Assembly: GCF_018687595.1 (NCBI RefSeq)
Contig: NZ_CP061298.1
Span: 62,001 to 126,000, forward strand
Source of the DNA: Polynucleobacter paludilacus
GTDB lineage: Bacteria > Pseudomonadota > Gammaproteobacteria > Burkholderiales > Burkholderiaceae
Reading direction: 5' to 3'
DNA: 64,000 nt
Position numbers and translations under genes: made by a program. This document shows, in pieces, positions 52,785 to 60,899 of this stretch. The notes under the pieces were generated by a model, which was not told where the DNA came from, searched no databases, and saw nothing but the letters and a program-made list of their open reading frames with translations. How positions within the stretch are numbered: the first letter of the stretch is position 1; the number at the start of each line of letters is the position of its first letter.

Positions 52785-53447
52785 ATGGGTTTGTATATCC
52801 AAGATGTTAAGAGATATTTTGGTCTCAATAATCTAGATGAAAAGATAGAAAAGTATTGTGATTTCGATGGAGGCTACTTTGTTGAGCTTGGCGCCAATAA
52901 TGGCATCCACCAGTCAAATACGCTATATTTCGAAAGGTATAGAAATTGGAAGGGTCTATTGGTAGAGCCCACACTGCACAACTATTTGGCGTGCCGACAG
53001 AATCGGAGTAGACAAACTCACTTGTTTTGCAACGCATGCGTATCTTTTGACTATAAGGATAAATTTGTCGAAATTATTTACTCAAATTTAATGACAATTT
53101 CGGTAGGTCTGGAATCTGATATTGCATGCCCAAAAGAGCATGCAGCAGAAGGTAAGAGGTTTTTAGGGCAATTTGAGGAAAATGTAACTTTTGGAGCTAT
53201 TGCCAGACCATTGAATGACTTGCTAATAGAGGCAGGCTCTCCCTATTCAATAGATTTGCTTTCCTTGGATGTTGAGGGGGCAGAGATTGAGGTTCTTAAG
53301 GGGATTAATCATGACAAATTCAAATTTCGCTACATGGTCATAGAGAGCAGAAGTTTTGATAAGTTGAAGGCGTATTTAGAGTCAAACGGCTATCAGTATC
53401 TTGATCGCCTATCTGATTGGGATTATTTATTCAAGTTAGCCATTTAG
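52785..53447 (+). CDS. FkbM-family methyltransferase
   Basis: Probable SAM-dependent O-methyltransferase of the FkbM family, 220 residues. The SAM-binding loop is GGYFVELGANNGIHQSNTLYFE (about 30-51) followed by WKGLLVEP (acidic residue for ribose contact); the later LDVEGAEIEVLKGI (about 164-177) is the family's second signature. Such enzymes often methylate sugars of surface polysaccharides. It begins 20 bases after sspB but looks AT-richer than its neighbours. Substrate unknown. Confidence 0.85.
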   Translation: MGLYIQDVKRYFGLNNLDEKIEKYCDFDGGYFVELGANNGIHQSNTLYFERYRNWKGLLVEPTLHNYLACRQNRSRQTHLFCNACVSFDYKDKFVEIIYSNLMTISVGLESDIACPKEHAAEGKRFLGQFEENVTFGAIARPLNDLLIEAGSPYSIDLLSLDVEGAEIEVLKGINHDKFKFRYMVIESRSFDKLKAYLESNGYQYLDRLSDWDYLFKLAI

Positions 53448-53475
53448 TTTAGATGCTAAAATAATTTAAATTAAC

Positions 53476-53551
53476 GCCCCTTTAGCTCATCTGGTAGAGC
53501 AACTGATTTGTAATCAGTAGGTGGTCTGTTCGAGTCGGACAAGGGGCACCA
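53476..53551 (+). tRNA. tRNA-Thr (anticodon TGT)
   Basis: 76-base cloverleaf with encoded CCA. Acceptor gcccctt / aaggggc, D-arm with agctcatctggtagagc, anticodon stem actga / tcagt with loop tttgtaa (anticodon TGT), T-arm gtctg-ttcgagt-cggac. A TAAAAT box at 53457-53462 could be its -10. No T-run terminator follows: the CCA is one base from the convergent DUF5672-like stop. Confidence 0.96.
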
Positions 53552-53552
53552 C

Positions 53553-54383
53553 TTATTTAGTTGGATAAGTCTCAAAAAGTTTTAGCAATGGGCTATCAGG
53601 AATTTTTGCATTCAAATACTGAAAAGCTCTGCACAGATTTGGTTTTTCTTTATAGTCCTTCAGAGTCGCAGCTAAAAGACCTTTCATATTCTCTTTGGAG
53701 CAATTTTCAAGATATGCGCACATTGTCCACGGAGATCCGATCCTAGGAACTATGTCATTTGCGAATCTGATGAGCTCAGTTTCTCTAATAAAAAATGGAA
53801 AATTGTCTGCACGGTGAAATCCAAATGCTTTCTTATTTACCGGTCCCGCTTCGTGTGAAAATTTAGTAGCAAGTTCTTTAGGCGCAAAAAGTACACCATG
53901 CTCTTCAAGTAAGGTTTTTTTGTGGCAGCACAAGAGGACATCCTCAGGTTGATCGAATGGGTTTTTTAAGTCGACAGAAATTTTTAATTCACTAATTTTT
54001 TCAAGTAATTTTCTGGAGCGGAGACTAAACCCCCCGTTCCCAACCCACCCCACTTCGTCACAGGGGGCGCCAATATAGTCATAATCTAAAAAATTGGGCA
54101 ACCAAGAGTTGATATTTATAGGAAATCCATCCCACTGAAATACTAATACATGACTGTCTTTAATAATAGGCGGGAGATTTTGGAGGATGATCTGACTGTA
54201 TTCATTATTGGATTTTATAGGCTCAATTTCTATATAGTTAACATTAGGGCACTCTGTAAATGGCTTATCCGAGAAGGTAAAAATTTCGTTAATAAATGGC
54301 AGAGACTGCACTATTTTGATAGCAGTAGAGGCAAATTTTTTATTAGGATATGTATCAACAATCGCAGCCGATATTTTAGGCAT
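53553..54383 (-). CDS. DUF5672-like protein, probable glycan-related enzyme
   Basis: A 276-residue soluble protein resembling the DUF5672 family: VFQWDGFPINI (about 94-104), DYDYIGAPCDEVGWVGNGGFSLRSRKLL (about 118-145), DVLLCCHKK and the later FGFHRADNFPFF. The QWDGF and NGGFSLR blocks look like donor- and acceptor-site parts of a glycosyltransferase fold, but the family's reaction is not established. AT-rich by eye. Its stop lies one base from the tRNA-Thr CCA. No signal peptide. Confidence 0.75.
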   Translation of the reverse strand: MPKISAAIVDTYPNKKFASTAIKIVQSLPFINEIFTFSDKPFTECPNVNYIEIEPIKSNNEYSQIILQNLPPIIKDSHVLVFQWDGFPININSWLPNFLDYDYIGAPCDEVGWVGNGGFSLRSRKLLEKISELKISVDLKNPFDQPEDVLLCCHKKTLLEEHGVLFAPKELATKFSHEAGPVNKKAFGFHRADNFPFFIRETELIRFANDIVPRIGSPWTMCAYLENCSKENMKGLLAATLKDYKEKPNLCRAFQYLNAKIPDSPLLKLFETYPTK

Positions 54384-54442
54384 GGCATTACTTTCAGATA
54401 TTAATTTTAAGCACCAGTATTCACTTATATCTTAATTAAGAA

Positions 54443-55324
54443 TTAAAATTTCTCAAATGGTTTAACCCCGGTGATATCTAGAGTTCCGACTAATGTTTCG
54501 TCCATTACCCAATTAAAGTAATCCGCCAAGCGTATTGGGAAATTGGTATTGCCTTGCAATCTCTCCCAATTAGCCAAAGCCCCTTTATATCCGTAGTAAC
54601 TTTCTTTGAATGTGAGTTGACTTGGGGTGACATAAGCAAAATGTTGGAATACAAGACCTTTGGCTTCCGTTTCCTCGTGGCTAAATACTCCGCGATTCAT
54701 TACTGGTTTTACTTTCCCGCTGAAATCTCGCTCTACGAGAGTCGGAGGCTCGTGGGCTGCCCAAAAGAAATGCGGCTTAAAGCGCCAAGTTCTTTGCCAT
54801 TCAAAGTTTGGATTATTTGCATAGCCATATCTAGTTAATATCAGTAAATTGGGTCCAACAAAGTAATGACACCAATAGAATGCGGCAAATTTTTTAGGTT
54901 GATCTTGAAACATCTGGTGTGCGGCGATAATTTGATTCACAGACCAGAATTCATCAACATCAATTTGCCATAAGATGCACTCTTTTTTGATTGATTTCAA
55001 TGGCGCGTTTACCATTTCTAGCTTGCCATCCCAGAACTTACCCGCTGGTTTTCTATAAACAGAAATTTGCTTTGGATAAAGGGTCTTTAGTTGGTCAATA
55101 TATTCACTGGTTCCATCGATACTGCGCCCATCTTGATGAAGTAATTCAGGAATCTTACCCCCGGCAGCCAATGACCAGGCGGTATCATGTTTCAGCTCCG
55201 CAATTCCCTCTACGATATGCCAATGCCATTTCATTGGAAGACTTATAAAAGTATCAATATGCTTCTCAATAAATGGTTGACCATTGATGACTATGGTGAA
55301 GAAGTGTATTTCAAGGTTATTCAA
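54443..55324 (-). CDS. Putative glycosyltransferase with DxD motif
   Basis: A 293-residue soluble protein. N-terminal IHFFTIVINGQPFIEKHID (about 5-23) is the start of a GT-A-like fold, DGRSIDGTSEYI follows (about 65-76), and the metal-binding DxD site is ILWQIDVDEFWSV (about 117-129). The C-terminal half is Trp/Tyr/His-rich (FWAAHEPPTL). Donor and acceptor unknown. It is convergent with nothing, divergent from the next gene at 55376. Confidence 0.65.
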   Translation of the reverse strand: MNNLEIHFFTIVINGQPFIEKHIDTFISLPMKWHWHIVEGIAELKHDTAWSLAAGGKIPELLHQDGRSIDGTSEYIDQLKTLYPKQISVYRKPAGKFWDGKLEMVNAPLKSIKKECILWQIDVDEFWSVNQIIAAHQMFQDQPKKFAAFYWCHYFVGPNLLILTRYGYANNPNFEWQRTWRFKPHFFWAAHEPPTLVERDFSGKVKPVMNRGVFSHEETEAKGLVFQHFAYVTPSQLTFKESYYGYKGALANWERLQGNTNFPIRLADYFNWVMDETLVGTLDITGVKPFEKF

Positions 55325-55375
55325 TATAATATCCGATAATCAGTTTATTAAGCTATTTTAGTATCTAAAAAACAT

Positions 55376-56260
55376 ATGGATCCTAACTCAATAACTCATC
55401 AGAAACGCGTAATTTTTGCTGGTATCGCCAGAGACTGCGAAAAATTTCTTCCTAATGTGCTCGAGGAAATAAGTTCCCTCTCAGAGATTTTTATAGATTC
55501 AGCATTTATTTTTCTTGAAAATGACTCACAAGACTTAACTAAGAAAATCTTAAATGATTGGGGCCAGAGCAAGAATAACTTTACATTGTTGAACATGGAT
55601 GGGCTTGGGCAGTTGCCGATTCGCACCCTTAGGCTGGAATATTTACGAAATACTTATATTGAATTTATTAAGAAAAATGATGTAATCAGCAATTTCGATT
55701 ACTTACTAACGCTTGATATGGATGACGTCAACACTGAAGGTTTAAACATTGATAGATTTATAGAGTCAGTCCAATTTCTTGATGCGGCTGCAGATAGAGC
55801 TGCGGTCTTTGCGAACCAAGAGGGTATTTATTACGATATGTGGGCGCTCAGACATAAAGAGCTATGTCCCGGCGATATATGGGAAGAGGCCCTTGATTTT
55901 GTTGATAAGTTCAAGTTATCGGATGTGGAGGCCTACCAAAAAACGTTCCGGAAGCGAATTTTATCTTTTGACAAAAATAGGGATTTCGTTGAAGTAGATT
56001 CTGCTTTTGGGGGAATTGGCATTTATAAGCTTTCTTATGTGTTAAATAATCCAAACCCATACCTCGGATCAAAAGTAAAAGTTTTAATGTCGGCCGATAA
56101 AAAAGTGTTGATCAGTAGGATGCAGGTTTGTGAGCATGTTCATTTCCATCGGGGGATCCGAGCAATTGGCGGAAAGCTTTTTATTAATCCGGCACTAATA
56201 AATTTTAAGAACAAAAATGAAAATTTTAATCCCTCATTTTTTAGAAGTTTACTTTTCTAA
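55376..56260 (+). CDS. Putative glycosyltransferase-like protein
   Basis: A 294-residue protein with VIFAGIARDCEKFLPNVLEEI at the N-terminus (about 13-33), FIFLENDSQDLTKKIL, and a DxD-type site YLLTLDMDDVNTEG (about 109-122), then AFGGIGIYKLSYV (about 210-222) and HVHFHRGIRAIGG. The layout is close to fungal CAP59/mannosyltransferase-like and bacterial relatives with a GT-A fold. No signal peptide. Function inferred only. Its end overlaps the convergent transporter gene by 12 bases. Confidence 0.6.
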   Translation: MDPNSITHQKRVIFAGIARDCEKFLPNVLEEISSLSEIFIDSAFIFLENDSQDLTKKILNDWGQSKNNFTLLNMDGLGQLPIRTLRLEYLRNTYIEFIKKNDVISNFDYLLTLDMDDVNTEGLNIDRFIESVQFLDAAADRAAVFANQEGIYYDMWALRHKELCPGDIWEEALDFVDKFKLSDVEAYQKTFRKRILSFDKNRDFVEVDSAFGGIGIYKLSYVLNNPNPYLGSKVKVLMSADKKVLISRMQVCEHVHFHRGIRAIGGKLFINPALINFKNKNENFNPSFFRSLLF

Positions 56261-57589
56261 TTTTTCTTTATTGGTCTCAGGAAGCCAAAAAAAAGCGATT
56301 ACGCAGGCAAGTAACAATAAGATAGCCGGATAATAAAGTCCACCAACCTGGCTAGTGAGTCTGTGATTTATCCAAGCCACAATAAAGGGGAGCATTCCTC
56401 CTATCCAACCTGCAGCTAAGTTATGCGGAAATGTTGCGGCACTGCTTCTGGACTTCGCTGGAAATAATTCAGTCAAGATGGCTGCTTGAGGTCCTCCGAG
56501 GAGGCCTAAAATTAAAGACAAGCCCAACATAATGCAACCAATTATGTTGATATCTTGCTGAGTTAAAGGTAGATGAGATCCAATCGTTTCTATCATCCAA
56601 AACGCCGGAAGAATTAGCAGGGCCCCTAAAGCGAGGCCACAAGTAATTATTGGTTTTCTCCCAACCTGGTCTGATAGCCATCCAGCAAAAATAATGGATA
56701 GCACTAAGAAAAGAGTTGATAGGACGCTTAATTGATCAACGAGTTCTGCTGAAAGTCTGACAGTTGTTTTGAGGAAAATGGGTAAATAAATTTGTGCGCA
56801 GAAAAAAAGTATTGCCCCAGCCCCAGAAACGCAGAAAAAAAGCAAAAACATTCTCTTGCGAATTTCTGAATCTTTGAAATTATTGAGTAGTTGCCCCTCC
56901 GTTTTTAAATCTTTTGTTTTTAATTCCTCAAAGATTGGAGTCTCTTCCAAAGTCTTCCGGAAATAGATTGCGAGCAAGAGCAATAAGAAGGATATGAAAA
57001 ATGGAATACGCCATCCCCAGGCCTGAAATTCTTCTGGGGACAGCCATTGCTGAAGAAATGTGATTTGTAAAGTCGAGGCAAGGATGCCAAATGGCCCCAT
57101 GAGTTGTAAAAAGCTCGTTTTGAAACCCCGATTTTTTTCTCCAGCATGCTCAGCCAGAAAGATTGCTCCCCCACCAATTTCTCCGCCAGCAGAAAATCCC
57201 TGCAAAATTCGAAGGCTGACCAAAAGAATGGGGGCCCAGATGCCAATTTCAGAGTAAATCGGTAAAAAGCCAACTAAAAGCGTCGCTAGACCCATGATCG
57301 AGATGGTGATCATGAATACCGGCTTACGACCAATCCGGTCACCCAAAGAGCCAAAGAATGCTGCTCCAATCGGTCTGACTATCATTCCCACCCCAAAGGT
57401 TGCAAGACTGGGTAAAAGACTGGCGGAGGGGTCATTCGAGGGGAAGAAAAGAGGCCCAAAAGTCACGGCTAGGGCACCAAAGGTTAAAAAGTCGTACCAC
57501 TCCAAAAAAGTCCCAAAACAAGCCGCAAGAACGGTTTTAAGGTAACTTTGTGGCTTCTTATCTATATATAAGTTGTTGTTTATATTCAA
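56249..57589 (-). CDS. MFS transporter, metabolite:H+ symporter (MHS) family
   Basis: Inner-membrane transporter of 446 residues with twelve hydrophobic segments. MHS features: FGTFLEWYDFLTFGALA (about 24-40), the loop GSLGDRIGRKPVF (about 79-91), RILQGFSAGGEIGGGAIFLAEH (about 127-148), and AGWLSDQVGRKPI in the second half. The family includes ProP, KgtP and shikimate/citrate carriers; the substrate is not evident from sequence. It is unlike the glycan genes beside it in function and may be a separate acquisition. Confidence 0.9.
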   Translation of the reverse strand: MNINNNLYIDKKPQSYLKTVLAACFGTFLEWYDFLTFGALAVTFGPLFFPSNDPSASLLPSLATFGVGMIVRPIGAAFFGSLGDRIGRKPVFMITISIMGLATLLVGFLPIYSEIGIWAPILLVSLRILQGFSAGGEIGGGAIFLAEHAGEKNRGFKTSFLQLMGPFGILASTLQITFLQQWLSPEEFQAWGWRIPFFISFLLLLLAIYFRKTLEETPIFEELKTKDLKTEGQLLNNFKDSEIRKRMFLLFFCVSGAGAILFFCAQIYLPIFLKTTVRLSAELVDQLSVLSTLFLVLSIIFAGWLSDQVGRKPIITCGLALGALLILPAFWMIETIGSHLPLTQQDINIIGCIMLGLSLILGLLGGPQAAILTELFPAKSRSSAATFPHNLAAGWIGGMLPFIVAWINHRLTSQVGGLYYPAILLLLACVIAFFWLPETNKEKLEK

Positions 57590-57614
57590 TTTTTCTTAAT
57601 TTAATCTATATTTG

Positions 57615-57733
57615 TTGCAAAGCAGCAAAAAGTTCTTGATTTGTCATTATTGTTTAGATATAGTTCTATGGTGCAGTGCAATATTTAAAGTTTTCAAGCG
57701 CATTAAATGCACTTAATAGATTAGTTGCACCAC
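57615..57733 (+). promoter_or_regulatory. Phasin promoter and TGCA-rich possible PhaR sites
   Basis: TTGATT at 57636-57641 and TATAGT at 57659-57664 are 17 bases apart. gtgcagtgca lies over the predicted start (57671-57680), ttgcaaagcagcaa just upstream of the -35 (57615-57628), and further TGCA units at about 57708 and 57726. PhaR repressors of PHA genes bind TGC/GCA-rich repeats, so autorepression by PhaR is plausible. Confidence 0.5.
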
Positions 57734-57752
57734 TTAATTACTGGAGAAATAA

Positions 57753-58334
57753 ATGAACCAAGAACAAATCGCAGCTCAATTGTCCCAAATTAACAGCAAA
57801 GGCCTCGAGGCTACATTTTCTTTGAGCGAAGCTGCTCTTGAGAATGCTCAAAAATTGGCTGAGTTGAACTATGCAGCATCTAAAGATGCATTAGTGAATG
57901 CACAAGACGGTATTCAGCAAGTTTTGAATGCTAAAGATCCAAAGCAAGTTACTGAGATTATCAGTGCTGATGCATTGCAAGCTGCTGGTACACAAGCTGT
58001 TGCTTACCAGCGTAAAGTGACTAAAGTATTGCGTGATAGCAATAAAGAACTCGCAAGCGTAATCGAAGCCAATATTGATCAATTGCAAAATGGTTTCCAA
58101 GAGTGGGTTAACACTGTTTCCGCTAATGCTCCTGCAGGTTCTGATGCATTCTTGTCAACATTCAAGACTGTATACGGCAGCGCATTGCAAGGTTTTGAAC
58201 AGTTCCGCTCTGCAAGCAAAGAAGCTTTTGCAACTGCAGAAAAAACTGCTGAGCAAGCAATCGATGCTGTTCAAGGTCAGATCACTCAAGTGAAAAAAGC
58301 TGCTCCTGCAACACGTGCACGCAAAGCTGCTTAA
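57753..58334 (+). CDS. Phasin family protein (PHA granule-associated)
   Basis: A 193-residue, almost wholly helical protein that coats polyhydroxyalkanoate granules. Family pattern: ISKGLEATFSLSEAALENAQKLAELNYAASKDAL-like region (residues 10-45; the exact start is NSKGLEATFSLSEAA) and AYQRKVTKVLRDSNKELASVIEANIDQL; the tail is Ala/Lys/Arg-rich (AAPATRARKAA). SD ctggagaaat before the ATG. It implies the cell stores PHA, although no phaC is in the window. Confidence 0.93.
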   Translation: MNQEQIAAQLSQINSKGLEATFSLSEAALENAQKLAELNYAASKDALVNAQDGIQQVLNAKDPKQVTEIISADALQAAGTQAVAYQRKVTKVLRDSNKELASVIEANIDQLQNGFQEWVNTVSANAPAGSDAFLSTFKTVYGSALQGFEQFRSASKEAFATAEKTAEQAIDAVQGQITQVKKAAPATRARKAA

Positions 58335-58367
58335 TTGCTAAAGCAATAACTAGTATTGAGTTTCAAG

Positions 58368-58400
58368 AAAGCCCGCTGTAGCAATATGGCGGGCTTTTTA
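58368..58400 (+). terminator. Intrinsic terminator of the phasin gene
   Basis: aaagcccgc and gcgggcttt form a perfect 9-bp stem with a 12-base loop, followed by a T-rich tract. It ends 5 bases before the convergent rmuC stop. Confidence 0.85.
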
Positions 58401-58405
58401 TTTGC

Positions 58406-59647
58406 TTATTCAGCGTCATCAGCTGATTCAAGCAGAGGCGAAGCAAGATTTTTGCTAGGCTTTACACCCAGTTCACGCACCTTTTCAGCGGAGCGGATTA
58501 AATTCCCTTTGCCAGACTTCAGCTTATTGAAGGCATCGTGATAGCTTGTTTGTGCTTGGTCCAAACGTTGACCGAGTTTTTCAAGATCATCTACAAAGTT
58601 CACAAACTTATCGTATAGATTGCCGCATTGCTTAGCGATCTCCAGGGCGTTACGATTCTGATGATCTTGCCTCCATAGATGGGCAACAGTTCTCAGTGTG
58701 GCCATGAGCGTGCTTGGGCAGACCAGCACAATATTCTTAGCAAGCGCCTCTTGGTAGAGGTTTGGTGCTGTCTTCAGGGCCAATAAGAAAGCAGGTTCGA
58801 CGGGCACAAACATCAGCACAAAATCGACAGAACCAATGCCATACAGGGAGCTATAGTTCTTTGCAGAAAGTCCCTGAATATGTTGACGCAAGGACTGAAT
58901 ATGGGCCGCGAGTTCTTGCTCAGCAATGACGGGGTCAGTACTTTCAGCATGGCGGGCATAAGCAGTAATGGAGACCTTGCTATCCACGACAAGGCTGCGA
59001 CCTTCTGGTAATTTCACTACAACGTCAGGTTGAAGGCGTGAACCATCGGTAAGGGTATGGCTATCTTGCACTAAATACTCTTCGCCTTTACGCAGGCCAG
59101 AAGATTCTAAGATCGACTCTAGAACGAGCTCACCCCAGTTACCTTGAACTTTAGAGTCACCCTTGAGTGCTTGCGTGAGGGAGCGAGTCTCATCGGACAT
59201 TTTGAGATTCAGATTAGCAAGACGTTCTATCTCACTCTTTAAGGCAAAGCGCTCGCGTGCTTCATTGCCATAAGAAGTGTTGACCTGTTCTTTAAATTCA
59301 GTGAGTTTGGTTTGTAATGGCTTCAGGAGGGCATCTAAGCTAGCTGCATTCTGTTCGGTAAATCGCTTGGATTTATCTTCCAGAATCTCATTAGCTAAAT
59401 TCTTGAACTGACTGGTCAGAGCCTCTTTGGCTTCATTGAGAGATTCAATTCGTCCTTGGCTCTGTTTACGCTCTGAATCGAGTTCAGCCTCGAGCCGAAT
59501 GGCTTTTTGAATGGCCTGATCCCGTTCTTGCTGAACGCCGGTAAATTGTTGAAGTGCGGCGCGTAGACTAAATATGTAGACCAATAGGCCTACACAAATT
59601 CCAAAGGCTAGGCCTAATAAAAGAAGAGTATCTAAGCTCAAATTCAA
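58406..59647 (-). CDS. rmuC: DNA recombination protein RmuC
   Basis: Membrane-anchored protein with a coiled coil and a nuclease-like domain; it limits inversions and rearrangements in E. coli. It has 413 residues: N-terminal helix (about 6-28), long coiled coil (about 35-150), and the RmuC core with GNWGELVLESILESSGLRKGEEY (about 169-191), LPEGRSLVVDSKVS and VCPSTLMATLRTV. The C-terminus is ordinary. Confidence 0.94.
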   Translation of the reverse strand: MNLSLDTLLLLGLAFGICVGLLVYIFSLRAALQQFTGVQQERDQAIQKAIRLEAELDSERKQSQGRIESLNEAKEALTSQFKNLANEILEDKSKRFTEQNAASLDALLKPLQTKLTEFKEQVNTSYGNEARERFALKSEIERLANLNLKMSDETRSLTQALKGDSKVQGNWGELVLESILESSGLRKGEEYLVQDSHTLTDGSRLQPDVVVKLPEGRSLVVDSKVSITAYARHAESTDPVIAEQELAAHIQSLRQHIQGLSAKNYSSLYGIGSVDFVLMFVPVEPAFLLALKTAPNLYQEALAKNIVLVCPSTLMATLRTVAHLWRQDHQNRNALEIAKQCGNLYDKFVNFVDDLEKLGQRLDQAQTSYHDAFNKLKSGKGNLIRSAEKVRELGVKPSKNLASPLLESADDAE

Positions 59648-59658
59648 GTTAGAGTCAA

Positions 59659-59967
59659 TTAGGCTTTAACGAGCTTTTGAAGTTCGCCGCTTTGGAACAT
59701 TTCTGTCAGGATGTCAGAGCCGCCAATGAATTCACCATGGATATAGAGTTGGGGAATCGTCGGCCAATTAGCATATTGCTTAATCCCTTGACGAATATTT
59801 TCATCATCAAATACGTTTACTGTGTGCAGATTCTCAACCCCGGCTGCCTTCAAAATATTGATGGCATTTCCGGAGAAGCCGCATTGAGGAAATTGGGCAG
59901 TGCCCTTCATAAAAAGAACGACTGGGTGTGAGCTAACAATTTCTTTAATCTTTGCTTGGGTGTCCAT
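59659..59967 (-). CDS. grxD: Monothiol glutaredoxin Grx4
   Basis: CGFS-type glutaredoxin for iron-sulfur cluster carriage, 102 residues. The active site is PQCGFSGNA (about 27-35), with the glutathione-binding WPTIPQLYIHGEFIGGSDIL (about 68-87). Works with BolA-type proteins such as IbaG (33711). Stands 11 bases from rmuC on the same strand. Confidence 0.97.
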   Translation of the reverse strand: MDTQAKIKEIVSSHPVVLFMKGTAQFPQCGFSGNAINILKAAGVENLHTVNVFDDENIRQGIKQYANWPTIPQLYIHGEFIGGSDILTEMFQSGELQKLVKA

Positions 59968-60050
59968 GATGGTCTTTCTTGAATCTATTAGGATGAGTTG
60001 ATTTTAAAGCTTTATCGAAAAAGGGCGCCAAAGCAGTTTAAGTAAAAACC

Positions 60051-60893
60051 TTATTTTCTGGCAGTGCAGACCCTGGGATTGCCAGCTAAATCGACATGGT
60101 TCTGAATACTCCTCAATCCAGCTTCAGCCATGATCTCCATTACGGCAGCGCTCTGATCAAAGCCATGTTCAACCGCAAGTAGCCCTTCAGGTCTAAGATG
60201 AGCGGGGGCGCCAAAAATAATGGCCTTTAAGCAGTTTAAGCCGTCAAAGTGATCGCTTAGGGCGGACTGAGGCTCAAAGCGCAAGTCTCCTTGGCCCAGA
60301 TGAATATCCCCTTTAGCGATATATGGGGGGTTGCTGACGATGACGTCAAATTGATCATTGCCTTCAAGTGCTTGATACCAAGACCCTTGCTTGAAATTGA
60401 CTCTTTTATCTAATTTGAGATTTCGGGCATTTTGCTGGGCAATCTGTAAGGCTGCTATGGATTGGTCGGTCGCAGTGACCACGGCATTATTTGCCGAGTG
60501 GGCGATTGCCAATGCAATAGCGCCTGAACCAGTTCCTAGATCGAGAACTGTTACGGTTCCTGCAACTTGTTTGATTGCATCTAAGGCGAGATCAACTAAC
60601 AGTTCAGTTTCTGGCCTTGGAATCAAAACCCCTGGCGCAACAGTCAGCTCAATCTCATGAAACCCTTTTTTACCGATGAGATAAGCAATCGGCTCTCCCG
60701 CCAATCTTTTCGACTCTAAGGTTTTCCAATCACTCAAGGCAATTGGGCTGAGCGCTAAATCATCTTGAGAGAGCAGAGCACTACGAGGGAGTTGATAGTG
60801 CTTATTAATCACATCAGCCAACAAAATACGAGCTTCATTAGCAGGCAGTAGGCTCGAGCCAAGTAAAGCGCGAATTGAGTATTCTGCGCTCAT
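60051..60893 (-). CDS. prmC: Peptide chain release factor N5-glutamine methyltransferase
   Basis: Methylates the Gln of the GGQ motif in RF1 and RF2. It has 280 residues. SAM-binding loop VLDLGTGSGAIALAIA (about 117-132), catalytic NPPY in VIVSNPPYIAKGD (about 187-199), and LIPRPETELLVDLAL in the hinge region. Its ATG comes 6 bases after the prfA stop, so the enzyme is co-transcribed with its substrate, as in E. coli. Confidence 0.97.
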   Translation of the reverse strand: MSAEYSIRALLGSSLLPANEARILLADVINKHYQLPRSALLSQDDLALSPIALSDWKTLESKRLAGEPIAYLIGKKGFHEIELTVAPGVLIPRPETELLVDLALDAIKQVAGTVTVLDLGTGSGAIALAIAHSANNAVVTATDQSIAALQIAQQNARNLKLDKRVNFKQGSWYQALEGNDQFDVIVSNPPYIAKGDIHLGQGDLRFEPQSALSDHFDGLNCLKAIIFGAPAHLRPEGLLAVEHGFDQSAAVMEIMAEAGLRSIQNHVDLAGNPRVCTARK

Positions 60894-60899
60894 CAGTAA

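Noticed and set aside
53476-57589. Integrated element with att sites at tRNA-Thr
   Set aside because: I looked for a second copy of the tRNA 3' end and for an integrase and found neither; kept only as a possible island, not as a mobile element.
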